Shown piece after piece: positions 31,423-44,824 of a stretch of 64,000 nt of DNA. The stretch is from positions 1,612,001-1,676,000 of the forward strand of contig JAKULF010000003.1 of NCBI GenBank assembly GCA_022661535.1, in the 5' to 3' direction. Position 1 is the first letter of the stretch. Each line of letters opens with the position of its first letter. Under the pieces are notes generated by a model. The model was given only the letters and a program-made list of their open reading frames with translations, searched no databases and was not told the DNA's origin. Origin of the DNA: Eutypa lata (Eukaryota > Ascomycota > Sordariomycetes > Xylariales > Diatrypaceae). Made by a program: the position numbers and the translations under genes.

Positions 31423-34400
31423 ATGTGGAGCACTCCGCTCACACGAGACGGCGAAGCCCTTCGCCGAACAGATTCTAGGCCTCAGCCAAACCCGTGGCAC
31501 CAAGACAATGACCCTGATGTGGCGGGGCCACACACAACTGGGGCGGGAGCCTCGTCATCTGGCAGTGGCTCCTCTGAACCCGACGTAGATCGGGATGGCA
31601 CCTGGGGCGAGCGTGATGTTGGCGATATCCATGAGCACAGGGCGTTGCAAGAATATGAGGCACTCAGGAATGACCTCATCCAGCTACATAAAACGAACAC
31701 GCAGGCCAGCAAGGCAACCATCAGCCGCACCAAGAGCCAAACCACCGCCAAGAAAAGATTATCATTGGCACACGGTGATGCCAAGGATGAGGAAGATGTT
31801 CAGATCGAGGGAGCCGAAGATTCGGAAGACGAGTTCGAGCTGGGAGAGTTTATGCGGGAGGGCCATTTCGAGAAACGCACCGAAGACGGGTCAGCCAAGA
31901 AGATCGGCCTGGTCTACGAGAACCTCACTGTGAAGGGCGTTGGTAGCACAGCGACGTTGGTCCGCACCGTCCCAGACGCCATCATTGGAACGTTCGGACC
32001 CGATTTATACCACCTCCTTTGCCGGTTCATGCCTTTCTTGAACTTCCGGAAGCCGCAGACCCGCGCGCTGATCCACGACTTCACCGGCTGCGTGAGGGAT
32101 GGCGAGATGATGCTGGTGCTCGGGCGCCCCGGCTCGGGCTGCAGCACCTTCCTCAAGGCCGTCAGCAACAACCGCGAGTCGTTCGCGGCCGTCGAAGGGG
32201 ACGTCTCCTACGGCGGCATCCCCGCCGGGACGCAGAAGAAGCTGTACCGGGGAGAGGTCACCTACAACGACGAGGATGACGTCCACTTCGCCTCGCTGAG
32301 TGTGTGGAAGACCCTCACCTTCGCCCTGATGAACAAGACCAAGCGAAGCGCCAAGGAGGAGATCCCCATCATCGCCAACGCGCTGCTGCGCATGTTCGGC
32401 ATCAGCCATACGAAGAACACCCTCATCGGCGACGACTACATCCGTGGGGTTTCCGGTGGCGAGCGCAAGCGGGTGTCGATCGCGGAGACGCTCGCTTCGA
32501 AGTCGACTGTCATCGCGTGGGACAATTCGACGCGCGGCTTGGATGCCTCGACGGCCCTGGACTACGCTAGGTCCCTCCGCATCATGACGGACATCAGCAA
32601 CAGGACGACGCTGGTGACGCTCTACCAAGCAGGCGAGGGCATTTACGAAGTGATGGACAAGGTGCTGGTGATCGACCAAGGCCGGCAGATATTCTCGGGG
32701 CCGGCCAAGGAGGCGAAGCAGTACTTCGTCGACCTGGGCTTCGAGTGCCCGGAGCGCCAGACGACGGCCGACTTCCTCACGGCCGTGACGGACCCCAACG
32801 AGCGGCGGTTCCGGCCCGGCTTCGAGCACAAGGCGCCCCGGACGGCCGAGGAGCTCGAGAAGGCCTTCCGCGGCTCGCCCAACTACCGGGCGCTCCTCGC
32901 CGACGTCGAGGACTACAAGCACCACCTGCACCGGACGGGGTACTCGGACGCCCGCAACTTCGAGGGCGCGGTCCGCGAGTCCAAGTCCGGGAACGTGCGC
33001 GAGAAGTCCCCCTACACGGTCTCGTTCCCGCGCCAGGTCTGGGCCTGCACCCGGCGCGAGTTCTGGCTGCTGTTCGGCGACCAGACCGCCCTCTGGACGA
33101 AGCTGTTCATCGTCGTATCCAACGGCTTGATCGTCGGCAGTCTGTTCCACGGCCAGCCCCTCGAGACGGCCGGCGCCTTCACCCGCGGCGGCACCGCCTT
33201 CTTCTCCATCGTCTTCCTCGGCTGGCTGCAGATGTCCGAGCTGACCAAGGCGGTGTCCGGCCGCGCCGTCGTCGCCCGCCACAAGGACTACGCCTTCTAC
33301 CGTCCGTCTGCCGTCTCTATCGCCCGCGTCGTGCAGGACTTCCCCGTCGTCGCCGTCCAGGTGGCTATTTTCGGTCTGACCATGTACTTCATGACGGGCC
33401 TGGACGTCGACGCCGGAAAGTTCTGGATCTACATGCTGTATGTTTACACCACTACGATGATGCTGACGGCGATGTATCGCATGTTCGCTAGCTTGTCCCC
33501 GGAGATCGATACTGCCGTGCGCTTCTCTGGCATTGCGCTCAATCTGCTGGTCATCTACACGGGCTACGTGCTGCCCAAGACGCAGCTGCTGTCCGATTAC
33601 ATCTGGTTTGGCTGGCTGTACTGGGTAAATCCTATAAGCTACGCCTTCGAGGCGGTGATCTCGAACGAGTTCTCCGGGCGGGTGATGGAATGTTCCCCAG
33701 ATCAACTCGTACCTCAAGGGCCCGGCGTCCTGCCGGAATACCAGGGCTGTGCGATCAGCGGAGCCCCTGTCAACGGCCACACCGTGTCGGGCGACGATTA
33801 CCTCCAGACTACATACAGCTATAGCCGCGATAACCTATGGCGCAACTTCGGCGTGCTCATCGCCTTCGCCGTTCTCTACATACTGATCACCGCCATAGCG
33901 ACGGAACTAGTCAGCTTCACGGAAGGCGGCGGCGGTGCCCTAATCTTCAAGAAGACCCGCAAGGCCAAGGAGCAGAAACGCAAGGCGGCCGCACCCGCCG
34001 ACGAAGAGAAGGCCGTGGGTAGTACTGGTGGTGCGGTTGAGAGCAGCGGGTCCTCGACGATGTGCGGCGGCGATGGCCAAACACCCCGTAAAGGGGGAGA
34101 CGAGAAGGAAGAGGAGGCGCTAGAGAAGCTGACGAAGAGCGACTCGGTCTTCACATGGCGCGACGTCGAGTACACGGTGCCGTACATGGGCGGGGAGCGC
34201 CGGCTCCTCAACAAGGTGAACGGGTACGCGAAGCCGGGGATCATGGTGGCGCTGATGGGGGCGTCGGGCGCGGGCAAGACGACGCTGCTGAACACGCTGT
34301 CGCAGCGGCAGAAGACGGGGGTCGTGACGGGCGACATGCTGGTGGACGGCCGGCCCCTCGGTCCCGACTTCCAGCGCAACACGGGCTTCTGCCTCCAGGG

Positions 34401-36633
34401 CGACATCCACGACCGGACGCAGACGGTGCGGGAGGCCATCGAGTTCTCGGCCCTGCTGCGCCAGGAGGCCTCCGTGCCCCGGGCCGAGAAGCTCGCCTAC
34501 GTCGACCGCATCATCGACCTGCTCGAGCTCGGCGACCTCCAGGATGCCGTTATCAAGTCCCTTGGGGTCGAGCAGCGCAAGCGCTTGACTATCGGTGTCG
34601 AACTCGCTGCTAAGCCTTCGCTGCTTCTGTTTCTTGACGAGCCGACCTCTGGCTTGGATTCTCAGTCGGCGTATTCTATCGTGCGGTTCCTTAAGAAGCT
34701 TAGCAGGGCTGGTCAGGCGATCGTGTGCACGTAAGTAAAAACCATTTACCCTTGAAGAAACCCATCCTCCCGGACCCACTTGTGAATTCTTTTCATAAAA
34801 GAGAAAGCGATTGCTAACTCCAGACACCTGCCTTTCCAGCATCCACCAGCCCAGCTCGGTCCTGATCCAGCAGTTCGACATGGTGCTCGCCCTGAACCCG
34901 GGCGGCAACACCTTCTACTTCGGGCCGATCGGCGAGAACGGCCGGGACGTGATCGAGTACTTCGCGGAGCGGGGCGCCGTCTGCCCCCCGGCCAAGAACG
35001 TCGCCGAGTTCATCCTCGAGACGGCCGCGCGCCCGCACCGCCGCCCCGACGGCTCCAAGGTCGACTGGAACGAGGAGTGGCTGCGCAGCGAGCAGGCGCG
35101 CCTCGTCATCGAGGAGATCGACGGGATCGCGCAGCGGCGAGCCCTGCCGCCATCGTCGGGCACAACCAACGCCGACTCCAACGCAGACGCCGGTGCCGAT
35201 ACGACGGAACAACAGAAGCATGAACAAGAACAGCAGCAGTACCGCGAGTACGCGGCGCCGGCCTGGGTGCAGACGGCGGAGCTGACGAAGCGCGTGTTCC
35301 GGCAGCAGTGGCGGGACCCGTCCTACGTGTACGGGAAGCTGTTCGTGGCGGTGGTCATGGGGATCTTCAACGGGTTCACGTTCTGGCAGCTGGGCAACAC
35401 GATCCAGGACATGCAGAACCGGATGTTCACGTGCTTCATGATCGTGACGATCCCGCCGACCATCGTGAACGCCGTGGTGCCCAAGTTCGACGACAACCTG
35501 GCGCTGTGGCAGGCCCGCGAGTACCCCGCCCGCATCTACGGCTGGGTCGCCTTCTGCACCGCCAACATCCTGGCCGAGATCCCCACCGCCGTCGTCTCCG
35601 CCCTGCTCTACTGGGCCCTCTGGTACTGGGCCACCGGCTTGCCGACCGAGAGCTCCGCTTCCGGCTACACGTTCCTCATGAGCATGCTCGTCTTCGTCTT
35701 CATGAGCTCCTGGGGCCAGTGGATTTGCGCCTTCGCGCCGAGTTTCACCGTCATCTCTAACGTGAGTTTTTTTTACTCACCTCTTGATCCCCAACCCCCT
35801 TCCCCTCTTCTCTCCCCCTTTTTAAAACCGGAAAAGAAAAAAAAAAGGGAGACACTCATAAGATATAATAACTAAACAATCCACTCCAAAACCAACAGGT
35901 CCTCCCCTTCTTCTTCGTCATGTTCGGCCTCTTCAACGGCGTCGTGCGACCCTACTCGACCCTACCCGCCTTCTGGAAGTACTGGATGTGTAAGTACTGA
36001 AAACAAGTTGATGTCCTACCTCTCTCGTTCTGTTATAGAACCTTCTACGAGATGATATATAAAAAATGGTATGCTAACTGGTTTTTTTTACTAAATAGAT
36101 TGGCTGAACCCGTCCACCTACTGGATAGGAGGCATGCTCTCGGCGACGCTGAGCGGGCAGCCGGTCGAGTGCGCACCCGGCACGGAGACGGCGCGGTTCC
36201 ACGCGCCACCCGGGCAGACTTGCGCCGAGTACGCGGGCGCCTTCGCCGATGCCGCTGGGGGGTACCTGCTCGACACGGGTGCCGGCGACGCCTGCGAGTA
36301 CTGTCCTTACCGATCTGGCGACCAGTATTTGCAGACGCTGAATATCAGGGCCGACGAGAAATGGAGAGGTGAGTGGTTTTATTTTTGAAATTCTTTTTAC
36401 GACCCCTAACTGCCTGTCTGTCTGTCTTTGGGTGGTGTACTGACCCAATGTTTTGTTCATCTGTAGACTTCGGCATCTTCCTGGCGTTCTGCATCTCCAA
36501 CTGGGCGCTCGTGTACTTCTTCATCTACACGGTCCGTGTGCGCGGTTGGAAGTTCGGGTTCAACCATCTGTTCGGGGGGCTGGGCAAGGCTCTTGACTCG
36601 GTCAAGAAGACGGGCAAGAAAACGCAGAAGTGA
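31423..36633 (+). CDS. Pleiotropic drug resistance (PDR/ABCG) ABC transporter
   Basis: Five exons (31423-34730, 34840-35761, 35899-35989, 36099-36368, 36467-36633) encode 1585 aa, a full-size (NBD-TMD)2 exporter of the plasma membrane. NBD1 has the asymmetric PDR Walker A GRPGSGCS (about 234-241; Cys replaces the Lys), the signature VSGGERKRVSIAE and Walker B-like VIAWDNSTRGLDAS. NBD2 has a normal Walker A GASGAGKTT (about 946), the degenerate signature LGVEQRKRLTIG and LLLFLDEPTSGLDSQ. One intron falls between CT and IHQPSS in NBD2. Each TMD shows about six helices with the Cys-rich extracellular loop (CAPG ... CAEY ... CEYCPY) near the end. The N-terminal 150 residues are acidic and disordered. 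Substrates are unknown; the family exports azoles and other xenobiotics. Strong GC3 bias produces long antisense frames that are not genes. Confidence 0.94.
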
Positions 36634-37190
36634 AATTGATACTCTGTTAACTATTCCATTTTTCCCCCTTCCTATATCTCTCTTAACCCAAAATGGAGCG
36701 CTTTGGCTCCGCCGAAGAAGAATAAAGACTATATTGATGTGGTATTACGCAGGGGGTGGGGACGATACTAATGTGGCTTAAGGAGGGGGATATGTTTGTA
36801 CGAGCTGAAGAGGTTGTTAGATGAAAATGGCGCCAAGAAGGGGTTGGTTATTAGAACATAGATGGACAGACATAGATTGAAACTGCTACGCAGCGGGATA
36901 ATATGGGGAAGATCAACTGAGAGGCATGATTATTCAAGCACGCTTAATAGCATCAATTAAAGGTATGAGGTTGCTGATCTCGTAGACATATTCAATATTT
37001 ACCCACATGGGGCTTTTTCATCACCAGAATCCTGGGGCGGTTCGACAGAGAATGTCTCAATCCAGAGAAGTGAAGAATTCAACACGGTTTGATTTTTTTC
37101 ATGCGCTTATCATAATACGCACGACATCTATCGAGGGGTATCAAAAAGGTATTTGTACAAATTGCGAATATCGCAGATGCGGCATCGGAA
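36634..37190. other. Convergent 3' spacer between the ABC transporter and alg6
   Basis: 557 bases with AT-rich 3'-end sequence for both genes. No gene recognised. Confidence 0.5.
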
Positions 37191-39053
37191 CTACCGCGTT
37201 TTGACTTTTTCCTTGCTCGTCCAAGGGAGTTTCTTAGGCAAGATATGGCTCTCCAGTACTAGCTTTCCTAGACACCAGAGATAGCAAAGGGTGAATCCAG
37301 CAGCGCCCACACCGACATTGGCAACGACCCAAAGGTCTGGTTTGTGTGCAGGTGCAATGACGGACAATTCCAAAATGTGCCAGACTCCCATAGCAAGATA
37401 GAAGCTGCCGTGGATGATTACAGTGCCCCACTGGACGAGGAGGCTTTGGTCTTCTTGGAAATATGCACTCATAGATGTTGGTGGTAAGCCTAGCAGATAG
37501 GTCCACAGTAGCGTCAATACGGCGTAAGGAACTTGTAAGTCCACCCTTTTAAGTAATGGGAACATTGTCCAAGAGCCGAGGACATTCGCAAATCCAACCC
37601 ATGCTCTAATGTCTTTGCCTAGCCCCTGCTTCCCAGCAAGAAGAATAGTCATCGGTAGGAGGGGTAGAAGAGCGCTCTTCTCGTGAACTTGATAGCTGAA
37701 TAGGAAGAAGCCCCAGGCTGTGGCTGCGAAGGCGTATGGCAGTAGCTCCTTGCGTGGCCGGAAGAAGATGATTGCGCAGGGTGGTGTGATCGAAGCGAGA
37801 GTGGCTACAAGTGATGCTTGTTGAAGAAGCGCAGTGGGATATTTCCGCAGCTTGATGACTACGTTTGCAGCACACCAGAAGTTGGCAACCTTATCCTCGA
37901 ATAGACCACGAGCGAATGGGAAGACTCGATGTATCATTTGGACCAATTGCACGACTATTGGGTAATAGAAAGCTTCCGCATCCATATGATCCGACAGGAA
38001 TCCGAATATAGGAAGAGGAAGTTGCTGGCCCTCAAGATCAGGTCGTGGAGCGATTCCCCGACTAGCATCAAACAGAGCTCCTAGGACGATAGGTAGAATA
38101 AGGATTGCGAACGACAAGACAGTGACAGCAGCAATACCGAAGAATCGACCGAAGTTGATTCTAGGGAAGATGCAGCTTCCTAAGAGGAGCGCAAAGACCG
38201 TAGGTGCATAATATAGGGCCATCTGCTTGAAACCTAGGGCAGCAACAAAGAATATGGACGCCCACATATATCGCCCAGCCACCATGCTAGACATGCTTGC
38301 AAGAACAAACCCCAACATAACCGTGTTATATTGAAAATGAACATGGTCAATGAGGATCGTAGCAGGCTGCATGAGGATAGCAACAAGGGCCACTGATGCC
38401 GTCCATTGAGCGACTCCAAACAGCTTGCTGAACCTCCTCACAAATATGACTGTAGCAGGGATGTAGGTCAGGTATTCAGAGACGATGACAGTAGCTCTCA
38501 TGAACAGTTTGAGGGTTGGATCGTCGGAGCTGCGTGAGGTGTAGAGAGCGAACCAGGAAGGGTCGATGAACGAGCCTACTTTTCCCAACACCCAACTGTG
38601 GTAGGCTGTTAAAGGGGGATAGTCGAGACCCCACCACTCCAAGTCGTGGAAATACCATTGTGATATAGGGAGCTGCGTCGTGATTTCCATCCAATGTCTC
38701 TGCGCTTCGTAGTCTCCAAACATGGGTGGGTTATGGAAACCTAAAATGAAGAAACGATATTGTTAGTAACTATGGATGTGCTACATGAATTAGGAAACAT
38801 CGAATACCACGATTGGCGACGCACCAGAATATCCCCAAAGTCCGGCGGCCCATCTGAACAGGCCGACAGCCATGAGGATCAAAGGTAAGACCTCCCATTG
38901 TGACAGAGAACTCCTGGCCGGCCAAAGGAAAGCTGCGAGAGGGAAGGAGGGTGTCCGAACGAGAGCTTCCGTCTTGACAACTTTACTATCGAACTCGGTG
39001 GTCTTTTTGCCCTTGCGCCGTGGCTTATGAGAGGCCGGCGATGCAGAAGCCAT
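37191..39053 (-). CDS. alg6: Dolichyl-P-Glc:Man9GlcNAc2-PP-dolichol alpha-1,3-glucosyltransferase
   Basis: Two exons on the reverse strand, 39053-38825 and 38740-37191, encode 592 aa (yeast Alg6 544 aa). Alg6 adds the first glucose to the lipid-linked N-glycan precursor in the ER lumen. After a basic cytosolic N-terminus and a first TM segment, the intron joins GYSG to FHNPPMFGDYEAQRHWMEIT, the hallmark lumenal loop. It is followed by WYFHDLEWWGLDYPPLTAYHS, where the acidic residues of the family active site lie. HVHFQYN and GFKQMALYYAP are further ALG6/ALG8 signatures; the HDLEWWGLDYPPLTAYHS form fits ALG6 better than ALG8. The rest is a GT-C fold with about ten hydrophobic segments. It shares a short divergent promoter with palC. 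Confidence 0.93.
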
Positions 39054-39480
39054 GGTCTATGTTTGGGAGCTTTCGGATTTCACGGAATTGGTATCTGCAT
39101 CTGCATCTGTGTCTGCATTGGGTCGACGATTAAAGGTTTCGGAGACGACGACGCGGCTTTGCATTAGGCAAGCTTATGAACAGCTATCTACTAAAATGCC
39201 AGTTGATTGCCCTGTATTGTACCTAAGTACCTTGTACTGGACAGGGGTTCGCGTACAGTGTATGCGGGCTGCCGTGTGGCTTGCATCCAACCTTAGCGTG
39301 GCTTTGCAGCACCACTGTTACCTACAGCAGCTACGTAGAACTGCTAACTACCTAGGTAGAGTAGAGGCTATTTAATACACGTTCATGTTACCTGATCACC
39401 AGTTTATATAGGCCTCTTCACTTCAGCCTATCATTCATAATAGATAAACTTCTTCTTCTAATGAATTTAGATCTTCAATC
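39054..39480. promoter_or_regulatory. Bidirectional promoter of alg6 and palC
   Basis: 427 bases between head-to-head genes. It holds an exact TACCTAGGTA palindrome at 39349-39358 and a TCTGCATCTGCATCTG hexamer repeat near 39093-39108. I saw no PacC consensus (GCCARG) in it. Confidence 0.5.
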
Positions 39481-40971
39481 ATGCCATTTCCATTTACATT
39501 ACCGACCACATCGGCCTTCTCATTCTCTTCCAGTTTCAATTGCGAGTCCCACCCCTCTCTGCCCCTCAATGCAAGTGCACATCGTGGCGTCGTAAGAGAT
39601 GCATTGAAGAAGCATAAACGGCTCCCTACTTCTTCACAACCACCCAACCTCTCTTCGATAATCAATAGCTTGAATAGCTATCTTCCCTATCTCCTGGCTA
39701 TTGATGCTGGGTTAGGCTCCAAGCCATTACTCGATGAGGATGTGAATGTCGTTCTGATATCCACTCCAGCTGTTGAGTGGCGCCCAACTCTATCAGACAA
39801 TGCTGTCCCTGGCAAGGAGATAGCTCGTATAAAGGTCCAATCTCTGGAATATGAAATCTTCTTTACACTATCCACCCTAGCGTATACATATACTTTACTG
39901 TCTCGCGCTTCTTTACATCCTCTTTATGTTATATCCGGTGTCCCACTTGGAACTCAAGAACGAACTACTGCCATCACCACGGCTACGAAGCATCTTTTAG
40001 ATGCTGCTTCTATACACGATTACCTTGCTCGTCGTGCTGAAAGTCTTATTACAACCCCTCCATGTACAGACATTGCACCTTCAACCACTCGGGCCTTGGC
40101 CTCACTTGCCTTAGCAGAGGCTACACTCTTAGCCGTCTTGAAAGATGACCCGTACCCCGCTGTCGTGGCTCAAGATCGCAATAAAAATGACCGAGAATGG
40201 ATGTATAGGGCTCCGGAAATCCCTAAGGTCCGAGCTCACCTATTTGCTCGCCTTTGCCTTGCAGCAGCAGACCATGCAGCTCAGGCTTCGTCTTTGTGCC
40301 AGTCTCCAGGCAAGGGCTTGTCAAAACTCAATGAGTCGTTACTACGGTATCTTGAGGACCTGAGAAAGACCTGCCGCGCGAAGGCTTGTCGCTTCTTTGG
40401 AATCGATGCCGAATTATCTGGGCAAACTGGCAATGCTTTGGGTTGGCTTCGCTGTGGTCTTCAGGAGCTAGGGGTCGAGCTCCAAGATGCCAAAAAGGGA
40501 TTTGGCCTAGGCCGACTAAAGAAGGATTGGTCCGAAAGGCGAGAAGATAAGAAGGTTGAGAAAGGCACCAGCTGGGGGGCCGATGCGGGCAAGCTAGAAG
40601 AAACCCGCGTAATAGATATATTAGAAGCAAAGTGGTCCAAGGAGAACGATACTGTAAGTGATTATGAGCTTGTTCGCTGCTGTCGCTTACCTTTCCTATA
40701 GATCCTCACCCAAATGGTGCCCCCACCAGCGACATTACTGTCCACTCTACCGTCAGGGAGGGAAATTCACAGCATGAAGCCCTATGTTCTTCCAGAACTC
40801 GATAGGCAGTCTTTAGAAGCAATGCGTGCTCCACCCGATAGGTCAGACGATTTCGGCGAAGACCATTTGAGTTCAGGGGATGAAGAGAAGACCGCAGTAG
40901 ATGAACCCATAGGCGCTTTCCCAGGAACACAGTCAGACTACAGAAGCGGCAGTGCGCGGCCATATTATTAG
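39481..40971 (+). CDS. palC: pH-response regulator PalC (BRO1-like domain)
   Basis: Two exons, 39481-40653 and 40702-40971, encode 480 aa. PalC links the plasma-membrane pH sensor complex to ESCRT-III (Vps32) so that the protease PalB can cleave PacC under alkaline conditions. The start [19 protein letters not shown] is the typical PalC N-terminus. The BRO1-like helical domain covers about residues 60-400, with [30 protein letters not shown] and the region around [17 protein letters not shown]. The short tail after the intron includes [16 protein letters not shown], conserved in filamentous fungi, and ends in a Ser/acidic stretch. The intron has a GTAAGT donor and a CTATAG acceptor in phase 0. 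The length and N-terminus fit PalC better than Bro1/Vps31, which is about twice as long. Confidence 0.92.
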
Positions 40972-41927
40972 TCGAAGCTGCACGACAGTACTTTCGATAT
41001 CCTATACTAAGACAAAGTCTACACCATCATGGACAGGCCTTTTAAATTCGAAATTCTCAGGCTTTATATAGGAGCTACCACGAAAAACATAGATTGGTAG
41101 TCTCCCATGAGTTACATACGACTTGTCTTAATCAGCGGGGCTCACGGGCGCCCATGGTGCAGTTATTCGGAATACATGCATATAACTATACACCCTACCT
41201 ACTTGAGTTACCGTCGTGTCGGGACCGGACATCTGGTAGATTAAGGCGTGGCCCAGTTTCTAATCACCAGTGTGTATTCTGTTGCCAACCATGTAAGAAA
41301 ACGGCCAGGTTTGTATGGCAAGCCAAGGCAATCCCATGAGGAAATCATATAGTCTGCTATTCGGACCTATCACTTTCACTACATAAACATACTCAAGACA
41401 TGCAATTTCTCCCTATCAAATAGGAAATATCGTATAGATTATGTTTTCCCGATAAAACGCTTGACTTACAGCTCTAAAGGGCAGGAGATGAAGTCTTGGA
41501 AACCTGATCATCCGTTCCAGAATCTTGTCCATTTCTCGGCTTCTAGCGATGATTCCAATGGAAGATGCTGGTGGGGTGCTGGAGACTGGTTTCTTTCTCC
41601 ATTTCAACTTGGCGACGGTCGCTATCTCTTAACCCAGCCCTTGGCGAATGTTCTTATCACTGGGCACACGTCTCGGCAGCTCTAAACGACTTCAACTGAA
41701 CTTTACCAGCCCCTACAGTCCTTCTAATCAGTTACTGGGGTTCACACGTTGCACGCTTGGTATGGTTTGATAGAAGTGATCATGGGTTTCTGCTGCGACA
41801 TAAGATCTGTCTCCATACCCACAACTGGAAAGATTCTGTTGCACTGGAGGCTACATCCTTCCTAACCTCCTAGCACCGGTGAATCGCCTCTAGACCCTTG
41901 GATTTTCCAGGTATAAGCTATCGAAAA
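40972..41927. other. Intergenic spacer palC-PTR2
   Basis: 956 bases. Frames at 41416-41607 (-) and 41461-41685 (+) overlap each other and show no motif. The last 150 bases are the leader of the peptide transporter. No RNA gene was recognised. Confidence 0.5.
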
Positions 41928-44243
41928 ATGTCTAGTGCTGCAGAACTTGATACTGTCGAGGCTGCAACGGCCAATATTCCAGCCATTGGGAAAGGAATCG
42001 CGGGAGAGAAAAAGCTCGATATTCTATCGTCTTCCAGCAATTCGGACAAGGAGCTAGTTGGTCCTAATGGCGAGCAATACCCAACCAAGGAGGAATTCGA
42101 GACCCTCCCTCATGTCGTCGGCAAGGTGAATTGGATTATATATAGCATTGCTTTCATTGAGCTCTGCGAGCGTTTCGGCTATTATGGCACTACGGCTGTT
42201 TGTGAGTACTTAGCTTCATAAGTCATCATAAGGCTTCGATGGCGCGGAGTAGCTAATATACGTACAAGTCGTCAACTTCATTCAATGGCCACTTCCTGAA
42301 GGTTCTACGACCGGCGCTGCCGGGACCTATGGCCAACCTGGAGCTCTTGGGTACGGTCAACGGACCTCTACAGCTCTGACTCTGTTCAATTCCTTCTGGT
42401 CCTATGTTGTAAGTGACACGAAAATAGGTGCCCCCGAAACCCCTATGTATCTCCTCAGGTCACAATTATAAGCGTTGGCTACCATGTAAAAGTGTATGCT
42501 AATGTAAAACAATACAGATGCCTATCCTTGGTGGATATCTAGCAGATACATACTGGGGTCGTTACAAAACCATCAATATCGCTATTGTAATCGCAACCTT
42601 TGGCCACATCATTATTATTGTATCTTCAATTCCCGGTGTACTGGCAAATCCCAGCGGATCTCTTGGTTGCTTCATCGTTGGTCTTCTCTTCTTCGGGACT
42701 GGAGTTGGGTTCTTCAAATGTAACATCAGTCCCATGATTGCTGAGCAATACGAACATGACCATCCCCGCGCGACTATTGAAACCAACAACAAAGGAGAGA
42801 GGGTCATCAACGATCCAGTTATGACCATCTCGCATATATATATGCGTTACTACTTCTTTATCAACGTAGGCGCCCTAGTAGGCCAGATTAGGTGAGTGAC
42901 CAACTTTTCTCAACCCAATCTTCAAATACTAAAGAGGCATATTAGCATGGTATACGCAGAGAAATATGTTGGCTTCTGGCTCTCTTACACCCTACCAACC
43001 ATTCTTTTCCTACTATGCCCACTCCTCATGATATGGCTGCGTAATAAGTACCACCGACGACCTCCTACAGGCTCCGTTGTATCCAAGAGCATGGGTACGT
43101 TCTTCCTAGCCTTGAAGGGCCGCGTCTCAATCAACCCTGTGCAAACTTGGCGCAACTGCAAGGATGGGCAGTTCTGGGAAAGAGTCAAGCCGAGCAAGGT
43201 AGAGAACAAACCTTCGTGGATGACGTTCGACGATGCTTGGGTTGATGAGATCCGGCGCGGGTTCCAAGCTTGCAAAGTCTTTGCCTTCTACCCCATCTTC
43301 TGGTTGCCGTACGGGCAGATGACGAACAATCTGGTCTCGCAAGCGGCGACCATGAAGCTAGGGGGCGTGCCTAACGATGTTGTGCACAACCTCAACCCGT
43401 TCGCCCTTCTGATCCTCATTCCGATCTGCGATAGGTTGGTCTATCCCGCGCTGGAAAGAGCCAACATCAAATTCACGCCAGTCAAGAAGATCACAGCCGG
43501 TTTTGCCACTGCAACTCTCGCCATGACCATTGCTGCCATCATTCAGCATTTAATTTACCAGAAAAGCCCTTGTGGAGAGTACGCCAGCGGATGTGAAACC
43601 CCACCCGATATCTCGGTTTGGGTACAGACGCCTCTATACGTCTTGATAGCCTCTTCGGAGATTGTAAGTCATTTCACGTTCAATGGTCCTTTCTTTTGAA
43701 CCTTGATACCTACACTTGCCTCGCACTCGGTTGTTCCATCATATGAAATTAGCCGCAAGGCACCCAGATAAGTCATGGGAGCAAAATACGGCAGTGCAAT
43801 TACACTTTCCCCCCTTGGTTAGAACACCGAGCTCCATCTAAGTTAGGATGACCAATCACTGATTTATAATCTAACGTGATGCGCCTACATAGTTCGCTTC
43901 AATCACGGGTCTAGAGTACGCCTTCACCAAGTCGCCCAAGAACATGCGCTCCCTCGTGACGGGCGTTTTCTGGTTCGCCCAGGCGTTCTCGTCCGCCGTC
44001 GGCCAGGCATTCGTCGGCCTCGCCACCGACCCCCTGCTCGTGTGGCTGTACACCACCATCGCCATCGTATCCGCCCTGGGCGGCATCGGCTTCTGGTTCA
44101 CCTTCGCGTCCCTGGATGCCCAGGAGGCGGCCCTCAACGCCCTGCCGGAGAGCAACTTCGACGGTAATAATGGTGGTGGTGGTGCGCAGGCTAAGGGTGC
44201 TGATGAGGAGGCGGGGCTGGCTGAGAAGAAAGAGGAGACCTAG
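41928..44243 (+). CDS. ptr2: Proton-coupled di/tripeptide transporter (PTR2/POT family)
   Basis: Five exons (41928-42201, 42269-42408, 42518-42891, 42946-43663, 43893-44243) encode 618 aa. POT carriers import short peptides with protons across the plasma membrane. Marks: AFIELCERFGYYGTTAVFVNFIQ (the ExxERFxYYG proton-coupling motif), GGYLADTYWGRYKTI, the PTR2 signature region YYFFINVGALVGQI, NISPMIAEQY, and FWLPYGQMTNNLVSQA in the second half. The open frame extends 10 codons upstream only through a TTG, so the ATG at 41928 (AAAAATGTC) is the start. The N-terminal 70 residues are hydrophilic, and the C-terminus has a Gly/Asn-rich, acidic tail. The last intron is unusually long for this window (229 bases). 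Nothing is missing from the family core. Confidence 0.93.
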
Positions 44244-44824
44244 TCAAGGTTTATCTATCGCCTTTGTGCGAGTACTTCCTGTATCCATGCCAGAAGGATC
44301 ATTCTACTGAAGATGATGAAGGTCTTCATCTTTTATTTTTTTTTATTTTGTCTGCAATGATGTGGTTCCATCTAGGGTTCTTTACTAACCAAGTCCTTGC
44401 CAAAATAAATGATTACGTTGAAAAAAAAGTTACAATTCGAATAATATTTGATTTGGCAGTAATAATCAATGATTATTTAATATTCACCATTACAATTATA
44501 ACCTTATTCACATTTAACTATATAGTATTATGACCAGAGTACATGTAAATTACATAAATAACTAGGTGTATGGTAGACGGTGTCGACTATTTTGGCAGCA
44601 ACTTTCTAACTACCTAACCTAGCTTCTCTCTTAACTCGTTGGTAAGTAAGTAGTAGTTCGACTGAAACGTATGTATAGTATAAGTATAACATTGCTATGT
44701 ACATGAGGTGTCAAATGGTACAATAATATATACAACACAAGAAAGCTCCCTCCCTCAGATAACCAGAATACCCATGCAACGTGAAAAATGCAAATCTGTT
44801 ACCTACCTACTTACTCATGTCATG
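44244..44824. other. Convergent AT-rich spacer
   Basis: 581 bases between the PTR2 and RBR gene ends. 44340-44540 is very AT-rich. TACCTACCTACTTACTC lies near 44800. No gene. Confidence 0.5.

Noticed and set aside
32005..33780. 591-codon open frame on the reverse strand of the ABC transporter
   Set aside because: It is the antisense shadow of strongly GC3-biased coding sequence. The plus-strand frame has all ABC motifs; the reverse product is low complexity and motif-free.
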